Part shown: piece after piece, positions 1-8,557 of the stretch
Position numbering within the stretch: position 1 is the first letter of the stretch
Layout of the letters: the number at the start of each line of letters is the position of its first letter
From: Bacillota bacterium
GTDB lineage: Bacteria > Bacillota > Desulfotomaculia > Desulfotomaculales > VENG01
Direction: 5' to 3'
DNA length: 64,000 bases
Assembly: GCA_009711705.1 (NCBI GenBank)
Contig: VENG01000003.1
Location: forward strand, 1 to 64,000
The notes under the pieces: generated by a model
The model's input: the letters and a program-made list of their open reading frames with translations, nothing else
Told to the model about the DNA's origin: nothing
Database searches by the model: none
Position numbers and translations under genes: made by a program

Positions 1-207
1 TGTATTAAAGAGCTTATCCGGTATTAGCACCGGTTTCCCGGTGTTATCCCAGTCTTTTGGGCAGGTTATCCACGCGTTACTCACCCGTCCGCCACTAGGT
101 ATACTCATGTCCATCCCGAAGGATTTCGATGAGCAACCCCGTTCGACTTGCATGTGTTAAGCATGCCGCCAGCGTTCGTCCTGAGCCAGGATCAAACTCT
201 CCATAAA
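1..207 (-). rRNA. rrs: 16S ribosomal RNA, 5' end (partial)
   Basis: The reverse complement contains the universal AGAGTTTGATCCTGGCTCAG primer site (first base at 200) followed by ACGAACGCTGGCGGC and the V1 region. By comparison with E. coli numbering the mature 5' end is near 207. The gene is transcribed leftward and continues off the window, so only about the first 207 nt are present. Confidence is very high from primary sequence alone. Confidence 0.98.
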
Positions 208-350
208 AAGTTTATATAAAGAGTTTAATCTCTTTCTCACTTATCATTCGTTTTACTCGCGCTTGACGAGGTGTTTCTATTTCAAAACCATTGTCACTGT
301 TTAGTTTTCAAAGACCGTTTTTGCTGCGGCACTCGTTTGGCGCCGACAAG
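208..350 (-). other. rRNA leader with boxA-like antitermination element
   Basis: This is the transcribed leader upstream of 16S rRNA. On the minus strand, positions 316-301 read GGTCTTTGAAAACTAA, which matches the boxA-type leader sequence common before Firmicute rRNA genes (core TCTTTGAAAACT). The leader runs from the promoter-proximal end near 350 to the 16S start. No open reading frame here is credible. The boxA role comes from known rRNA operons and was not tested here. Confidence 0.7.
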
Positions 351-355
351 AATTA

Positions 356-384
356 ATTATACTCGGTTTGTTGCTGTTTGGCAA
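356..384 (-). promoter_or_regulatory. rRNA promoter P1 (sigma-A), gene-proximal
   Basis: On the minus strand TTGCCA (384-379) is followed by a 17-bp spacer and a perfect TATAAT (361-356). Spacing and match are those of a strong housekeeping promoter. Transcription would start near 349 and run into the 16S leader. The sequence CACTTG sits immediately upstream of the -35 box, as at P2. Confidence 0.85.
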
Positions 385-443
385 GTGATAATTGTTTCCA
401 ATCTTGTTTTTTGTTGTTGTCGGTTTTGTGCCGGCAAGAAACA

Positions 444-472
444 ATTATATCAACTTTTCCTTCTCGGTTCAA
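444..472 (-). promoter_or_regulatory. rRNA promoter P2 (sigma-A), distal
   Basis: On the minus strand TTGAAC (472-467), a 17-bp spacer and TATAAT (449-444). It lies exactly 88 bp upstream of P1 and shares flanking words with it (CACTTG before the -35 box, TTCTTG after the -10 box), so the two look like a duplicated promoter block. A third, degenerate block with CACTTG-CAA and CTTGCGC lies at about 527-566. Confidence 0.8.
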
Positions 473-650
473 GTGGAAATTGCTTCCCACTTTACTTGCT
501 GTTTTGTTCCACCGCTTTCCGCGGCGCAAGATATAGTTTGCCATAAATACGGATATATTGCAAGTGTTTTTTTACCCATTGAGAAAGGGGTGTCACTAAC
601 CTTGGCAGGTAAATGCACCCCGGCGTAGCTAAATCGTTTTTATGACTTAT

Positions 651-1844
651 TTAAACCTTGATAATCTCATCAGGATAACTACTAAAAGGTTTTAAACCGT
701 TGGCTGTAACAACAAATGTATTTTCTATGCCTACGGCTCCTTCTCCAGGGAAAACAAACTTTGGCTCAAGGGCAATTACCATTCCTTCTTCCAATGGCAT
801 GGTTACTCCTTTAGCTATTACCGGTAATTCATTCAACTCTAGTCCCACTCCGTGAGCAATAAAGGATACCTGGTCCCCACACCCCATAAAATACTTCTCA
901 AGTTTGTTATCGCAAGCAATTTGGTAAACCTGCTCATAGATTTCATTACCTAGAACGCCCGGTTTGGCTAAATCTACCACAGTTTTCTGCATTTCCAATG
1001 CAATACTATGAGCTTGGGATAATTTGCTGTTTAATTCTCCTAATCCATATAGCCTTGTCATATCTACCGCGTAACCATATTTTACTCCTACATAATCAAT
1101 CAACACAGGATCTTTTTTTTGAATGATACGGTCTCCGGTACCAAAGGGAAAAGATGCATATACGCCGGGACCGCCTAACGGACCGTCAAAGAAGCTTGGC
1201 ACACCTCCACTAGGTCCCGAAAGCAAGCACCCGTAGTGAAAGTCCTGGTTGAATCCCCGCACTCGCACTAACCCCTGATGACCTTCTTTTCTCAACCGGG
1301 CTTCTAATTGTCCTGCTAATTCCACCTCAGTAACACCTGGGGTTAAAAATTCAGGAACACTTGCAAAGACTTTATCCATCATATCACTGGTTTCTTGAAT
1401 TAATCCTAATTCAAAGGTTGACTTAATTGCACGCTGCCTTTTAATTAATCCGGAACAATCAACAAAGTCCGTTTGATCAAAGATCTTTTGCAGGTTAAAA
1501 TACATGGATGCAGGAATAACGTCCATTTCAATTCCTAGACTATGAACGGGTTTATAACCGTTATTCTCTATTACACTTGGTACTTGCTTAATACTTTTGA
1601 CCGGTACCACTTTATTTAGAGGTGTCGCCTCAGTGGTCCTTTTTAAGCTACGTCGTACCATTAACAGAGGCTCACCTTCTACAGGTATAAACAGAAAACT
1701 GTTTTGGAAAACTCCTGTAAAATAGACAAGATCTGCTGACTGCATGATTAATGCGCCGGAAACACCTTTTCCCGCCATATGCACTTGGAATGCAGCAATT
1801 CGGCGATTCAACTCCTCAATCGGAACAACTTTGAAACGTGACAA
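651..1844 (-). CDS. M24-family metallopeptidase (Xaa-Pro aminopeptidase/creatinase fold)
   Basis: A 397-aa protein of the pita-bread M24 family. It has an N-terminal creatinase-type domain (about 1-150) and a catalytic domain with all five expected metal ligands: the D-x10-D pair in DYVGVKYGYAVD, the His in IAHGVGLELNE, and the two Glu in ALEPK and GIENT. It probably cleaves Xaa-Pro dipeptides or is a creatinase-like hydrolase; the substrate cannot be read from sequence. Start is TTG at 1844, with GGAGG 8 nt upstream; an ATG further upstream is out of frame. It is the last gene of the beta-oxidation cluster, separated from crt by a hairpin. Confidence 0.88.
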   Translation of the reverse strand: MSRFKVVPIEELNRRIAAFQVHMAGKGVSGALIMQSADLVYFTGVFQNSFLFIPVEGEPLLMVRRSLKRTTEATPLNKVVPVKSIKQVPSVIENNGYKPVHSLGIEMDVIPASMYFNLQKIFDQTDFVDCSGLIKRQRAIKSTFELGLIQETSDMMDKVFASVPEFLTPGVTEVELAGQLEARLRKEGHQGLVRVRGFNQDFHYGCLLSGPSGGVPSFFDGPLGGPGVYASFPFGTGDRIIQKKDPVLIDYVGVKYGYAVDMTRLYGLGELNSKLSQAHSIALEMQKTVVDLAKPGVLGNEIYEQVYQIACDNKLEKYFMGCGDQVSFIAHGVGLELNELPVIAKGVTMPLEEGMVIALEPKFVFPGEGAVGIENTFVVTANGLKPFSSYPDEIIKV

Positions 1845-1869
1845 TGAGCATTCCTCCGTTATAATAATA

Positions 1870-1891
1870 GGGCGACCGTAAAAGGCCGCCC
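1870..1891 (-). terminator. Hairpin between crt and the M24 peptidase
   Basis: GGGCGGCC and GGTCGCCC form an 8-bp stem (one G-U pair) with a 6-nt loop on the minus strand, followed by TATTATTATAA. The U-tract is weak. It may terminate or attenuate the acd-crt transcript before the peptidase gene. Confidence 0.55.
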
Positions 1892-1915
1892 CTCTGGTTT
1901 TAGTTGAAACTTATA

Positions 1916-2698
1916 CTACTGCCCTTTAAATTCCGGTTTTTTCTTGGCCAAAAAGGCGGCAATACCTTCATTTTTATCTTCTGTAGCAAACACTAGACCA
2001 AAAAGATTAGCCTCGTGGGTGAAAGCTTTCTCCAAATCCATTTCTAAGCCTTCATTAACAGCTTCTTTACTCAACTGAACGGCAACGGGACCTCGGCTGG
2101 CAATTCTCTTAGCCATACTAGTGCAAAATCCCATCAGATCTTCTTGAGATACTACATGATTAACTAGGCCCATTTTAAAAGCAGCATCTGCGTCATACAT
2201 ATCCGCTGTAAACAAAAATTCCTTAGCCCTTCCGGGCCCTACCAATCTCGTCAACCTCTGAGTGCCTCCAAACCCGGCTATAAGGCCTAAATTGACTTCC
2301 GGCTGTCCAAATTTAGCAGTTTTCGCCGCAATACGTATATCACAAGCCATTGCCAATTCACAACCGCCGCCCAGGGCAAATCCATTTATGGCGGCTATAA
2401 CCGGCTTGGTCGAATTCTCAATTTTGCTAAATACTGACTGTCCCAACCGGCCAAAATTTCTGCCCTGTAGCGGAGACAGGCCTTGCATAAAGGCGATATC
2501 AGCACCGGCAACAAAAGCCTTGTCTCCGGCTCCTGTGATGATTATTACTCGAATCTCTTTATCCTTTTCGAGCTGCTCAATACCTGCACCGATTTCGCTG
2601 AGGGTTGCTTCATTCAATGCATTGAGAACTTTAGGCCGGTTGATAGTCAAAACACCAATACATTCATTTTTATCAACCGTTATATTATTTAACTCCAA
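1916..2698 (-). CDS. crt: Enoyl-CoA hydratase / 3-hydroxybutyryl-CoA dehydratase (crotonase)
   Basis: A 260-aa crotonase-superfamily protein that hydrates trans-2-enoyl-CoA to (S)-3-hydroxyacyl-CoA. The oxyanion-hole segment AFVAGADI (about 65-72) is present. Both catalytic Glu positions are in place: the Glu in GGGCELAMACD and the Glu in GQPEVNLGLIAGFGGTQR. The longest frame starts at a GTG (2707) that lies inside the Shine-Dalgarno GGAGGTG, so I place the start at TTG 2698, 8 nt after GGAGG. It follows hbd closely and completes the thl-hbd-crt set, so the C4 substrate is likely crotonyl-CoA. Confidence 0.93.
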   Translation of the reverse strand: MELNNITVDKNECIGVLTINRPKVLNALNEATLSEIGAGIEQLEKDKEIRVIIITGAGDKAFVAGADIAFMQGLSPLQGRNFGRLGQSVFSKIENSTKPVIAAINGFALGGGCELAMACDIRIAAKTAKFGQPEVNLGLIAGFGGTQRLTRLVGPGRAKEFLFTADMYDADAAFKMGLVNHVVSQEDLMGFCTSMAKRIASRGPVAVQLSKEAVNEGLEMDLEKAFTHEANLFGLVFATEDKNEGIAAFLAKKKPEFKGQ

Positions 2699-2730
2699 AT
2701 GATACACCTCCGAAAATGGATGCGTTAAAA

Positions 2731-3582
2731 TTAATCATATTTGTAAAAACCGCGCCCTACTTTACGACCCATCCATCCGGCAGCTACGTATTTGCGAAGT
2801 AAAGGACAAGGACGGTACTTACTGTCACCGAATCCGTCGTGAAGTACTTCCATGATATAAAGACAGGTGTCCAGACCGATCAGATCAGCTAACGCCAGAG
2901 GGCCCATGGGATGATTCATCCCTAGTTTCATAACTTGGTCAACGGCCTCCGGTGTAGCTATACCTTCCCAAACACAATATATAGCTTCATTAATCATGGG
3001 CAATAGAACCCTGTTACTGACAAATCCCGGAGCATCATTTACTTCCACGGGCACCTTACCCATTTTTTCACTACTTGCCTTTACCACTTCGAAGGTTTCA
3101 TCTGAGGTGGCCAATCCCCGGATGACTTCAACCAACTTCATTACCGGTACAGGGTTCATAAAATGCATCCCGATAACTTTTTCAGGCCTATTGGTTACTG
3201 CTGCAACTTCAGTGATGGGCAGTGAGGATGTGTTGGTAGCTAGTATAGCATGCTTAGGAGCTATTTCATCAAGATCTCTAAATATTTTTCCTTTTATATC
3301 CATGTTTTCCACCGCTGCTTCCACTACCAGATCAACATCTTTGGCATCTTGTAAACTAGTAGACGGTTTTAAACGTTGAATAATATTATTTTTCTCTGCT
3401 TCTTCCAGTTTGCCCTTGCTCACGTTCTTGGTTAGGTTTTTCTCAATGTTCGCTAAGCCTTTAGTCACAAATTCTTCCTTGATATCGTTAAGGACAACCT
3501 CACAACCCGCAGCTGCCGCAACCTGGGCAATACCCGAACCCATTTGTCCGGCTCCAATTACCATAATCTTTTTTATGTCCAT
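2731..3582 (-). CDS. hbd: 3-hydroxybutyryl-CoA dehydrogenase
   Basis: A 283-aa NAD(P)-dependent short-form 3-hydroxyacyl-CoA dehydrogenase. The N-terminal Rossmann motif [11 protein letters not shown] is followed by a conserved central NTSSLPITE segment, the catalytic His in [16 protein letters not shown], and the C-terminal dimerisation domain with DAPGFVSNR and [16 protein letters not shown]. It interconverts acetoacetyl-CoA and 3-hydroxybutyryl-CoA, between thl and crt in the operon. Two adjacent ATG codons follow GGAGG; the second (7 nt away) has the better spacing and is used here. The length is normal for Hbd. Confidence 0.95.
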   Translation of the reverse strand: MDIKKIMVIGAGQMGSGIAQVAAAAGCEVVLNDIKEEFVTKGLANIEKNLTKNVSKGKLEEAEKNNIIQRLKPSTSLQDAKDVDLVVEAAVENMDIKGKIFRDLDEIAPKHAILATNTSSLPITEVAAVTNRPEKVIGMHFMNPVPVMKLVEVIRGLATSDETFEVVKASSEKMGKVPVEVNDAPGFVSNRVLLPMINEAIYCVWEGIATPEAVDQVMKLGMNHPMGPLALADLIGLDTCLYIMEVLHDGFGDSKYRPCPLLRKYVAAGWMGRKVGRGFYKYD

Positions 3583-3612
3583 CATTATACCTCCAAAAAC
3601 ACTAAACGATTT

Positions 3613-4797
3613 TTACAAGATATTTTCAACAACCAGAGCCGTTCCCTGACCGCCACCAATGCACAATGTAGCCAGCCCGTATTTACTCTGCCTGCGCTTC
3701 ATTTCAAATAATAAAGTTGTCAGGATACGGGCCCCACTGGCGCCTATTGGGTGCCCTAAAGCTACGGCACCACCGTTAACATTGACTTTATCAACAGGAA
3801 GCTCCAGATCCTTCACCACTGCCATCGCCTGTGCAGCAAAAGCTTCATTGGCCTCAATTAAATCAAGGTCCTGAACCCTTAGCCCTGCCTTTTCAAGAGC
3901 TTTCCGGCTCGCCGGAATCGGTCCTAAACCCATATAGGCAGGATCTACACCGGCAGAAGCAGTGGACCTTACGGTAAACATCGGTTTCAAGTTAAGTTCT
4001 TGCGCCTTTGCTGCAGACATGACCACAAAGGCGGCGGCACCGTCGTTGATACCCGATGCGTTACCGGCAGTTACCGTCCCGTCCTTTTTAAAGGCCGGCC
4101 TTAACTTGGCCAACTTTTCCACATCGGTTCCCCGGCGGGGTCCCTCATCAGTATCAAATATTAATGGATCACCTTTTTTTTGCGGAATTTTAATAGGTAA
4201 AATCTCATCGTTAAACCTTCCAGCGTCAATAGCAGCTATGGCTTTGTTTTGGCTTTCCATAGCAAAGGCATCTTGATCTTCCCGACTAAACCCGTATTTC
4301 TCGGCAATATTTTCGGCAGTAATCCCCATATGTACATCATTAAATGCACACCACAGGCCATCTATTATCATAGCATCTACAAATTGGGTATTCCCCATTC
4401 TACACCCCCACCTCGCTTTTTCAACCAGGTAAGGAGCTAAGCTCATGTTTTCCATACCGCCGGCAACGATCACATCTGCGTCTCCGGCCGCTATTAATTG
4501 TGCAGCGAGTCCCACTGTTCTTAAACCGGAACCACAAACCTTATTCACCGTCATGGCGGGTATTTCTTGGGGAAGGCCAGCCTTAACTAAAGACTGCCTG
4601 GCCGGGTTTTGTCCCAGACCGGCCTGAAGAACATTACCCAAAATAACCTCATCCACTGCTTGACCGTCTATACCGGCACGTCGGAGAGCCTCAATTACAA
4701 CCTGACTTCCCAGTTCAACTGCGGGAATCGAAGACAGGTTACCTCCAAATGTACCTACAGCAGTGCGAACTGCACTGACAATTACGGCTTCACCCAA
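3613..4797 (-). CDS. thl: Acetyl-CoA acetyltransferase (thiolase)
   Basis: A 394-aa thiolase with the nucleophilic Cys in [12 protein letters not shown] (about 88), the His in [16 protein letters not shown] and the second active-site Cys in [13 protein letters not shown]. It condenses or cleaves acetoacetyl-CoA/acetyl-CoA, the last step of butyryl-CoA oxidation. The longest frame adds 14 residues across the Shine-Dalgarno, so I use TTG at 4797, about 7 nt after GGGAGGG. That yields the usual thiolase N-terminus ([14 protein letters not shown]). It is separated from etfA by a structured intergenic segment. Confidence 0.95.
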   Translation of the reverse strand: MGEAVIVSAVRTAVGTFGGNLSSIPAVELGSQVVIEALRRAGIDGQAVDEVILGNVLQAGLGQNPARQSLVKAGLPQEIPAMTVNKVCGSGLRTVGLAAQLIAAGDADVIVAGGMENMSLAPYLVEKARWGCRMGNTQFVDAMIIDGLWCAFNDVHMGITAENIAEKYGFSREDQDAFAMESQNKAIAAIDAGRFNDEILPIKIPQKKGDPLIFDTDEGPRRGTDVEKLAKLRPAFKKDGTVTAGNASGINDGAAAFVVMSAAKAQELNLKPMFTVRSTASAGVDPAYMGLGPIPASRKALEKAGLRVQDLDLIEANEAFAAQAMAVVKDLELPVDKVNVNGGAVALGHPIGASGARILTTLLFEMKRRQSKYGLATLCIGGGQGTALVVENIL

Positions 4798-4870
4798 ATT
4801 ATTTCCCTCCCTTTCTAAACATAGGGAACAACCGCACATTCATCTCTATTTAAAGCTTACTGATCAGTTG

Positions 4871-4957
4871 AAAAAATGCTGCCGAAACCTCCCAAATATA
4901 AGAGGTAAAAGGATGCAGGGTGCGCAAGCCTTCCTTAACGCGAGAAATCCGGCAGCA
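4871..4957 (-). other. Structured RNA element / terminator between etfA and thl
   Basis: On the minus strand GCTGCCG (4957-4951) pairs with CGGCAGC (4884-4878) across about 66 nt and is followed at once by ATTTTTT. An internal stem ACCTC/GAGGT is visible near the 3' side. The closing stem plus U-tract looks like an intrinsic terminator, but the large ordered interior is more than a simple terminator needs. I could not match it to a riboswitch class I know. Confidence 0.5.
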
Positions 4958-4981
4958 ATATAACATTTTTTATCCTATCTA

Positions 4982-5956
4982 TTAGGCAGTAATCTTCTGC
5001 AACTCTTCTTTAAGAACGGGTACAACTTCAAACAGGTCACCGACTATCCCGTAATCAGCCACTTTGAAGATGTTTGCCTCCGGGTCTTTATTGATAGCTA
5101 CAATGCATTTAGAAGACCCCATGCCGGCCAAATGCTGAATTGCACCGGAAATCCCACAGGCAATATAAAGAACCGGAGAAACCGTCTTGCCGGTTTGTCC
5201 CACCTGCATGCTGTGAGGAACCCAACCCGCGTCCACAGCAGCACGGGACGCACCTACAGCAGCTCCCAGAACATCAGCTACCTCTTCCAATATTTTATAA
5301 TTCTCCGGACCCTTCATACCACGACCACCACTGATAATGATGTCAGCTTCTGTGAGCTCGGGACGCTCAGAAACTTGACGAACTATATCCTTGATCTGCT
5401 GGCGTATGTCGCCAACGTTGGGATTAACTTTTATTACTTCGCCGGCCTTTTTATTCTCCTCAGCTATATATGAATTCGGTCGCAGAGAAGCCATGATGGG
5501 GCGGGATTCGGGACAGGTAGCCTTTACAAAAGCTTTACCGGCATAGATGGGGCGAGTGAAAACCAACTGGCCATCTTCCAATTCCATTTTCACACAATCA
5601 CTCATTAACCCAGTTTCAACTTTCTGTGCAACTTGAGCTGCTAAGTCTCTGCCCAAAATGGTATAACCGTATAAAAATGCATAGGGCTCATTTTCTTTAA
5701 CAATTTCTGCAATAACATTAGCATACCCATCAGTGGTATAGTTTTCGAGACTATCATCTTCAGCTAAGTAAACTTTATCCGCACCGTAATCTCCAAGGGT
5801 AGGGGCCAATTCGGCAACGCCTTTACCCAACAATACAGCGCAGACTTCCTCACCTAATTCATCCGCCATCTTCCGGCCGGCGGTTAAAACCTCCAGGCTT
5901 ACTTTCTTAATTTGACTGTCCAGTTGCTCTACATATACCCAGATACCTTTTGCCAT
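4982..5956 (-). CDS. etfA: Electron transfer flavoprotein, alpha subunit
   Basis: A 324-aa EtfA. The N-terminal alpha/beta domain (about 1-190) is followed by the FAD-binding C-terminal domain, with the signature GRGMKG, VGASRAAVDAGW, VGQTGKTVSP and CGISGAIQHLAGM. With EtfB it moves electrons to or from the acyl-CoA dehydrogenase encoded just upstream. There is no extra N-terminal ferredoxin domain. Start is ATG with AGGGGG upstream; the gap to etfB is 33 nt. Bifurcating and non-bifurcating Etf cannot be told apart by eye, though co-transcription with acd, thl, hbd and crt fits the anaerobic butyryl-CoA type. Confidence 0.95.
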   Translation of the reverse strand: MAKGIWVYVEQLDSQIKKVSLEVLTAGRKMADELGEEVCAVLLGKGVAELAPTLGDYGADKVYLAEDDSLENYTTDGYANVIAEIVKENEPYAFLYGYTILGRDLAAQVAQKVETGLMSDCVKMELEDGQLVFTRPIYAGKAFVKATCPESRPIMASLRPNSYIAEENKKAGEVIKVNPNVGDIRQQIKDIVRQVSERPELTEADIIISGGRGMKGPENYKILEEVADVLGAAVGASRAAVDAGWVPHSMQVGQTGKTVSPVLYIACGISGAIQHLAGMGSSKCIVAINKDPEANIFKVADYGIVGDLFEVVPVLKEELQKITA

Positions 5957-5989
5957 TAACTTAAACCCCCTTATGCGATCTGATTTTGC

Positions 5990-6754
5990 TTAGACTATTT
6001 TTGCTTCCTCGTGTAACAATTTAGCTAATTCTTTGGCAGCATCCGGAGCTTCTCCATCAATTACTTTACCTGCCTCGCGCGGCTTAGGCAGTGAAAATGA
6101 GAGTGCCTGCACTTTCGCACTTAAAGAATCGAGGCCTAATTCAGTGGCCGTAGTTTTATCCATAGGCTTCTTTTTTGCTTTCATAATGCCTTTCATGGAC
6201 GGGTAACGAGGTTCATTTAACCCTTTCTGCGCGGTTAAAACGGCCGGTAGGGAAACCTCAAGAACTTCGCTACCACCTTCAATTTCTCGCGTCGCAGTGG
6301 CTTTACCATCGGCTACTTCCAGCTTGGTTATGGTATTTACCACTGGTATACCAAGAAGCTCAGCAACCCTGCCGGCCACCTGGGCGGAACCGTCATCAAT
6401 AGCTCTCCAGCCACCAAGTATAATGTCATACTCCAGACCACTAAGGGCCTTGGCTAAAACTGTTGCTGCAGCATATTCGTCCACTTCATCAGTACCAGGG
6501 TCAACCAGCATTGCCTTATCCGCACCCATGGCCAGAGCCTGTCGCAGTGCATCCTGCGCCTTCTGGCCCCCAACACTAACCACGGTAACTTCGCCGCCCT
6601 CTTGCTCTTTAATCTTTAATGCCTCTTCAACTGCAAATTCATCGTAAGGGTTAATTATTAAACTTACACCCATGCTGTCAATACTACCCTCGTCGGTCAA
6701 CTTAATTTTTGCTTCAGTATCAAATGTCTGCTTGAGGCATACTACAATGTTCAT
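5990..6754 (-). CDS. etfB: Electron transfer flavoprotein, beta subunit
   Basis: A 254-aa EtfB. It starts MNIVVCLKQTFDTEAKI and carries the family segments NPYDEFAVEEALKIKE, GADKAMLVDPG, GWRAIDDGSAQVAGRVAELLG and LTAQKGLNEPRYPSMKGIMKAKKKP. It pairs with EtfA to form the electron carrier for acyl-CoA dehydrogenase. Start is ATG with AAAGGAGGAAGCAT before it. It lies 123 nt after acd; that gap holds an AT-rich palindrome. Confidence 0.95.
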   Translation of the reverse strand: MNIVVCLKQTFDTEAKIKLTDEGSIDSMGVSLIINPYDEFAVEEALKIKEQEGGEVTVVSVGGQKAQDALRQALAMGADKAMLVDPGTDEVDEYAAATVLAKALSGLEYDIILGGWRAIDDGSAQVAGRVAELLGIPVVNTITKLEVADGKATATREIEGGSEVLEVSLPAVLTAQKGLNEPRYPSMKGIMKAKKKPMDKTTATELGLDSLSAKVQALSFSLPKPREAGKVIDGEAPDAAKELAKLLHEEAKIV

Positions 6755-6852
6755 ATGCTTCCTCCTTTGCTTAGTAAATTGACCTCTTTTTTAAGTCATT
6801 TTAATATATATACATATATTTGTACTGTTTAACTAAAAACAAGTTCCATAAT

Positions 6853-6874
6853 ATTACTTAATAAATTAAGTAAT
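6853..6874. repeat. 22-nt AT-rich palindrome between acd and etfB
   Basis: ATTACTTAAT, AA, ATTAAGTAAT: perfect 10-bp arms immediately 3' of the acd stop codon. It is too AT-rich for a stable terminator and has the shape of a dimeric regulator site or an mRNA processing element. No function is assigned. Confidence 0.5.
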
Positions 6875-6877
6875 CAT

Positions 6878-8017
6878 TTATTTTAATAAGTGTGCACCGA
6901 TAACAATGCGCATTACTTCACTGGTACCTTCGTAAATCTCTGTTATTTTTGCATCACGCATCATACGTTCCACAGGGTATTCTCTGGTATAGCCGTAGCC
7001 ACCGAATATCTGCACTGCCTTTGTTGTTACCGACATGGCCGTTTCGGAAGCAAACAACTTACCCATTGCTGCTTCTTTGCCATAAGGCATATCATTATCC
7101 TTCAAATAAGCAGCCCTGTAAATCATTAGTCTTGCAGCTTCAATTTGCGTATGCATATCAGCCAGCATCCACTGTAATCCCTGGAAAGAACTTATTGGCT
7201 TACCGAATTGTTCACGGTTTTTTGCATATTCCAAGGCCTGGTCAAATGCGCCTTGAGCAATTCCCAAAGCTTGGGAACCAATACCTATGCGCCCACCGTC
7301 CAGTGTTTTTAAAGCAATTTTGAAACCATCACCGTCTTGGCCAAGCTTGTTTTCTTTGGGAATACGGCAATCTTCAAATACCAATTCATAAGTATATGAT
7401 GCCCGGATCCCTAGCTTATGTTCTTTCTTACCAAAGGTAAATCCCGGCGTGTCTTTTTCTACGATAAAAGCTGCGGTACCTTTATGCCCCTTACTCTTAT
7501 CAACGGATGCAATTACCACATAAGTGTCAGCTCTTCCACCATTAGTGATAAAAATTTTAGTACCGTTGAGAATATATTCGTCACCATCTAGTTTGGCACT
7601 TAGTTTTACCGACCCGGCATCCGAACCGGCAGAAGGCTCTGTTAAACCAAGGGCACCTACTTTATCTCCATTTGCCAGCGGCTCAAGGTACTTTTTCTTT
7701 TGCTCTTCTGTCCCAAAGGCATATATAGGCCAGCAACACAAAGACGTATGCGCGGAAATAGTTACACCTGTAGAACCACACACACGGGAAAGTTCCTCCA
7801 CTGCAATAGCGTAGGAAAGATTATCCATATCAGATCCGCCATATTCTTCCGGAAAGGGAACCCCCGTAAGGCCCATCTCTGCCATCTTGTCCCACAAACC
7901 CCAATCGAACTCTTCTTCCTCATCCATTTGGGCAGCCTTAGGAGCTACCTCTTCCTCGGCAAAATCGCGTACAGTTTTACGTAATAGTTCCTGTTCTTCT
8001 GAAAGCTTAAATTCCAT
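6878..8017 (-). CDS. acd: Acyl-CoA dehydrogenase, short chain (butyryl-CoA dehydrogenase type)
   Basis: A 379-aa flavin acyl-CoA dehydrogenase that oxidises acyl-CoA to 2-enoyl-CoA and passes electrons to Etf. It shows the FAD/substrate motifs [16 protein letters not shown] and the C-terminal [20 protein letters not shown]. The catalytic Glu is the one in [11 protein letters not shown]. Length and motifs fit the short-chain class, with butyryl-CoA suggested by the neighbouring hbd and crt genes. Start is ATG with AGGAGG 8 nt upstream. It is the first gene of the acd-etfBA-thl-hbd-crt unit and lies behind a clear sigma-54 promoter. Confidence 0.95.
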   Translation of the reverse strand: MEFKLSEEQELLRKTVRDFAEEEVAPKAAQMDEEEEFDWGLWDKMAEMGLTGVPFPEEYGGSDMDNLSYAIAVEELSRVCGSTGVTISAHTSLCCWPIYAFGTEEQKKKYLEPLANGDKVGALGLTEPSAGSDAGSVKLSAKLDGDEYILNGTKIFITNGGRADTYVVIASVDKSKGHKGTAAFIVEKDTPGFTFGKKEHKLGIRASYTYELVFEDCRIPKENKLGQDGDGFKIALKTLDGGRIGIGSQALGIAQGAFDQALEYAKNREQFGKPISSFQGLQWMLADMHTQIEAARLMIYRAAYLKDNDMPYGKEAAMGKLFASETAMSVTTKAVQIFGGYGYTREYPVERMMRDAKITEIYEGTSEVMRIVIGAHLLK

Positions 8018-8081
8018 GACCCATTCCTCCTCTGGACTATGTTAGAATAATTATTTGTAGGTTCCTTGTTAATTTTCTAAA

Positions 8082-8097
8082 AGCAAAAAACATACCA
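8082..8097 (-). promoter_or_regulatory. Sigma-54 (-24/-12) promoter of the acd operon
   Basis: On the minus strand TGGTATGTTTTTTGCT. The GG and GC doublets are separated exactly as in the sigma-54 consensus TGGCACG-N4-TTGCW. The predicted start is near 8071, leaving a leader of about 54 nt to acd. A weaker sigma-A-like pair (TTGACC, 17 bp, TATTAT at 8370-8342) lies further upstream. A sigma-54 activator is encoded at 12.9-14.3 kb. Confidence 0.75.
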
Positions 8098-8220
8098 TAC
8101 TTTTTCGAAAACTCTGAATATAGGACATTTTCCCATGGCCGTTAAGATCTTTGACCGAAATTCTCTGCAGCCCTCAGAACAAATGTGCGGCTATGAATAT
8201 AGACAGGTCTCTTTTTTGCT

Positions 8221-8248
8221 AGCATGACTTTATCGTTAGTGTCATGCT
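8221..8248. repeat. Inverted repeat upstream of acd
   Basis: AGCATGAC and GTCATGCT are perfect 8-bp arms around a 12-nt loop. The repeat sits about 120-150 bp upstream of the -24/-12 promoter, the usual distance of an enhancer site for a sigma-54 activator. That role is inference. The rest of the 540-bp gap (8018-8557) holds the promoter, one copy of a dispersed repeat (8380-8508) and the terminator of the next gene; I see no gene in it. Confidence 0.45.
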
Positions 8249-8379
8249 TTATTGGTATTGCTTTAAAAAGTGTACACACAAATTAATTAATTGTCTACAT
8301 CAATACACATAGTCAACAACTGAATATTCACTCATTTATTAATAATATTATAACTTTATAAAATGGTCAAATATAATAA

Positions 8380-8508
8380 AAGCGTTTAAATCAGTTCCCT
8401 TATCCCCATGCCAAGCATGCCTAACAGGCACTGGCAAGCAAGGCGCCTTTTAATACTTACACCTTAGCCCTTGGCATACATATGGCAAGGTATACTTTCT
8501 AAACTACA
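8380..8508. repeat. Dispersed hairpin repeat, copy A (degenerate)
   Basis: It contains AAATCAGTTCCCTTA, ACACCTTAGCCCTTGGCAT and ATGGCAAGGTATACTTTC. These words recur at 26998-27092 and, in part, at 31881-31950. In this copy the GCGCGC stem has decayed (left arm AGCGTTTAAA; GGCGCC on the right). It lies just beyond the terminator of the acyl-CoA synthetase gene. Confidence 0.65.
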
Positions 8509-8510
8509 AA

Positions 8511-8536
8511 AAGCAGCGGCAAATTTGCCGCTGCTT
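8511..8536 (-). terminator. Intrinsic terminator of the acyl-CoA synthetase gene
   Basis: A perfect 26-nt palindrome (arms AAGCAGCGGCAAA and TTTGCCGCTGCTT) just downstream of the stop codon at 8558, followed by TTTTTG on the minus strand. Confidence 0.8.
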
Positions 8537-8557
8537 CCCGCAATAATTTAAATTTTA

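Noticed and set aside
208-650. tRNA or small protein gene between the 16S rRNA and the M24 peptidase
   Set aside because: No cloverleaf could be drawn and the small frames present have no SD; the space is explained by the rRNA leader and tandem promoters.
2262-2702. 146-aa plus-strand frame opposite crt
   Set aside because: A shadow of the crotonase gene on the other strand. Antisense frames of similar length occur opposite most genes here and have no SD or family similarity.
8471-8487. TGGCATACATATGGCA as a fourth sigma-54 promoter
   Set aside because: The GG/GC spacing fits, but it points toward the 3' end of a convergent gene and belongs to a dispersed repeat whose other copy loses the -24 box.
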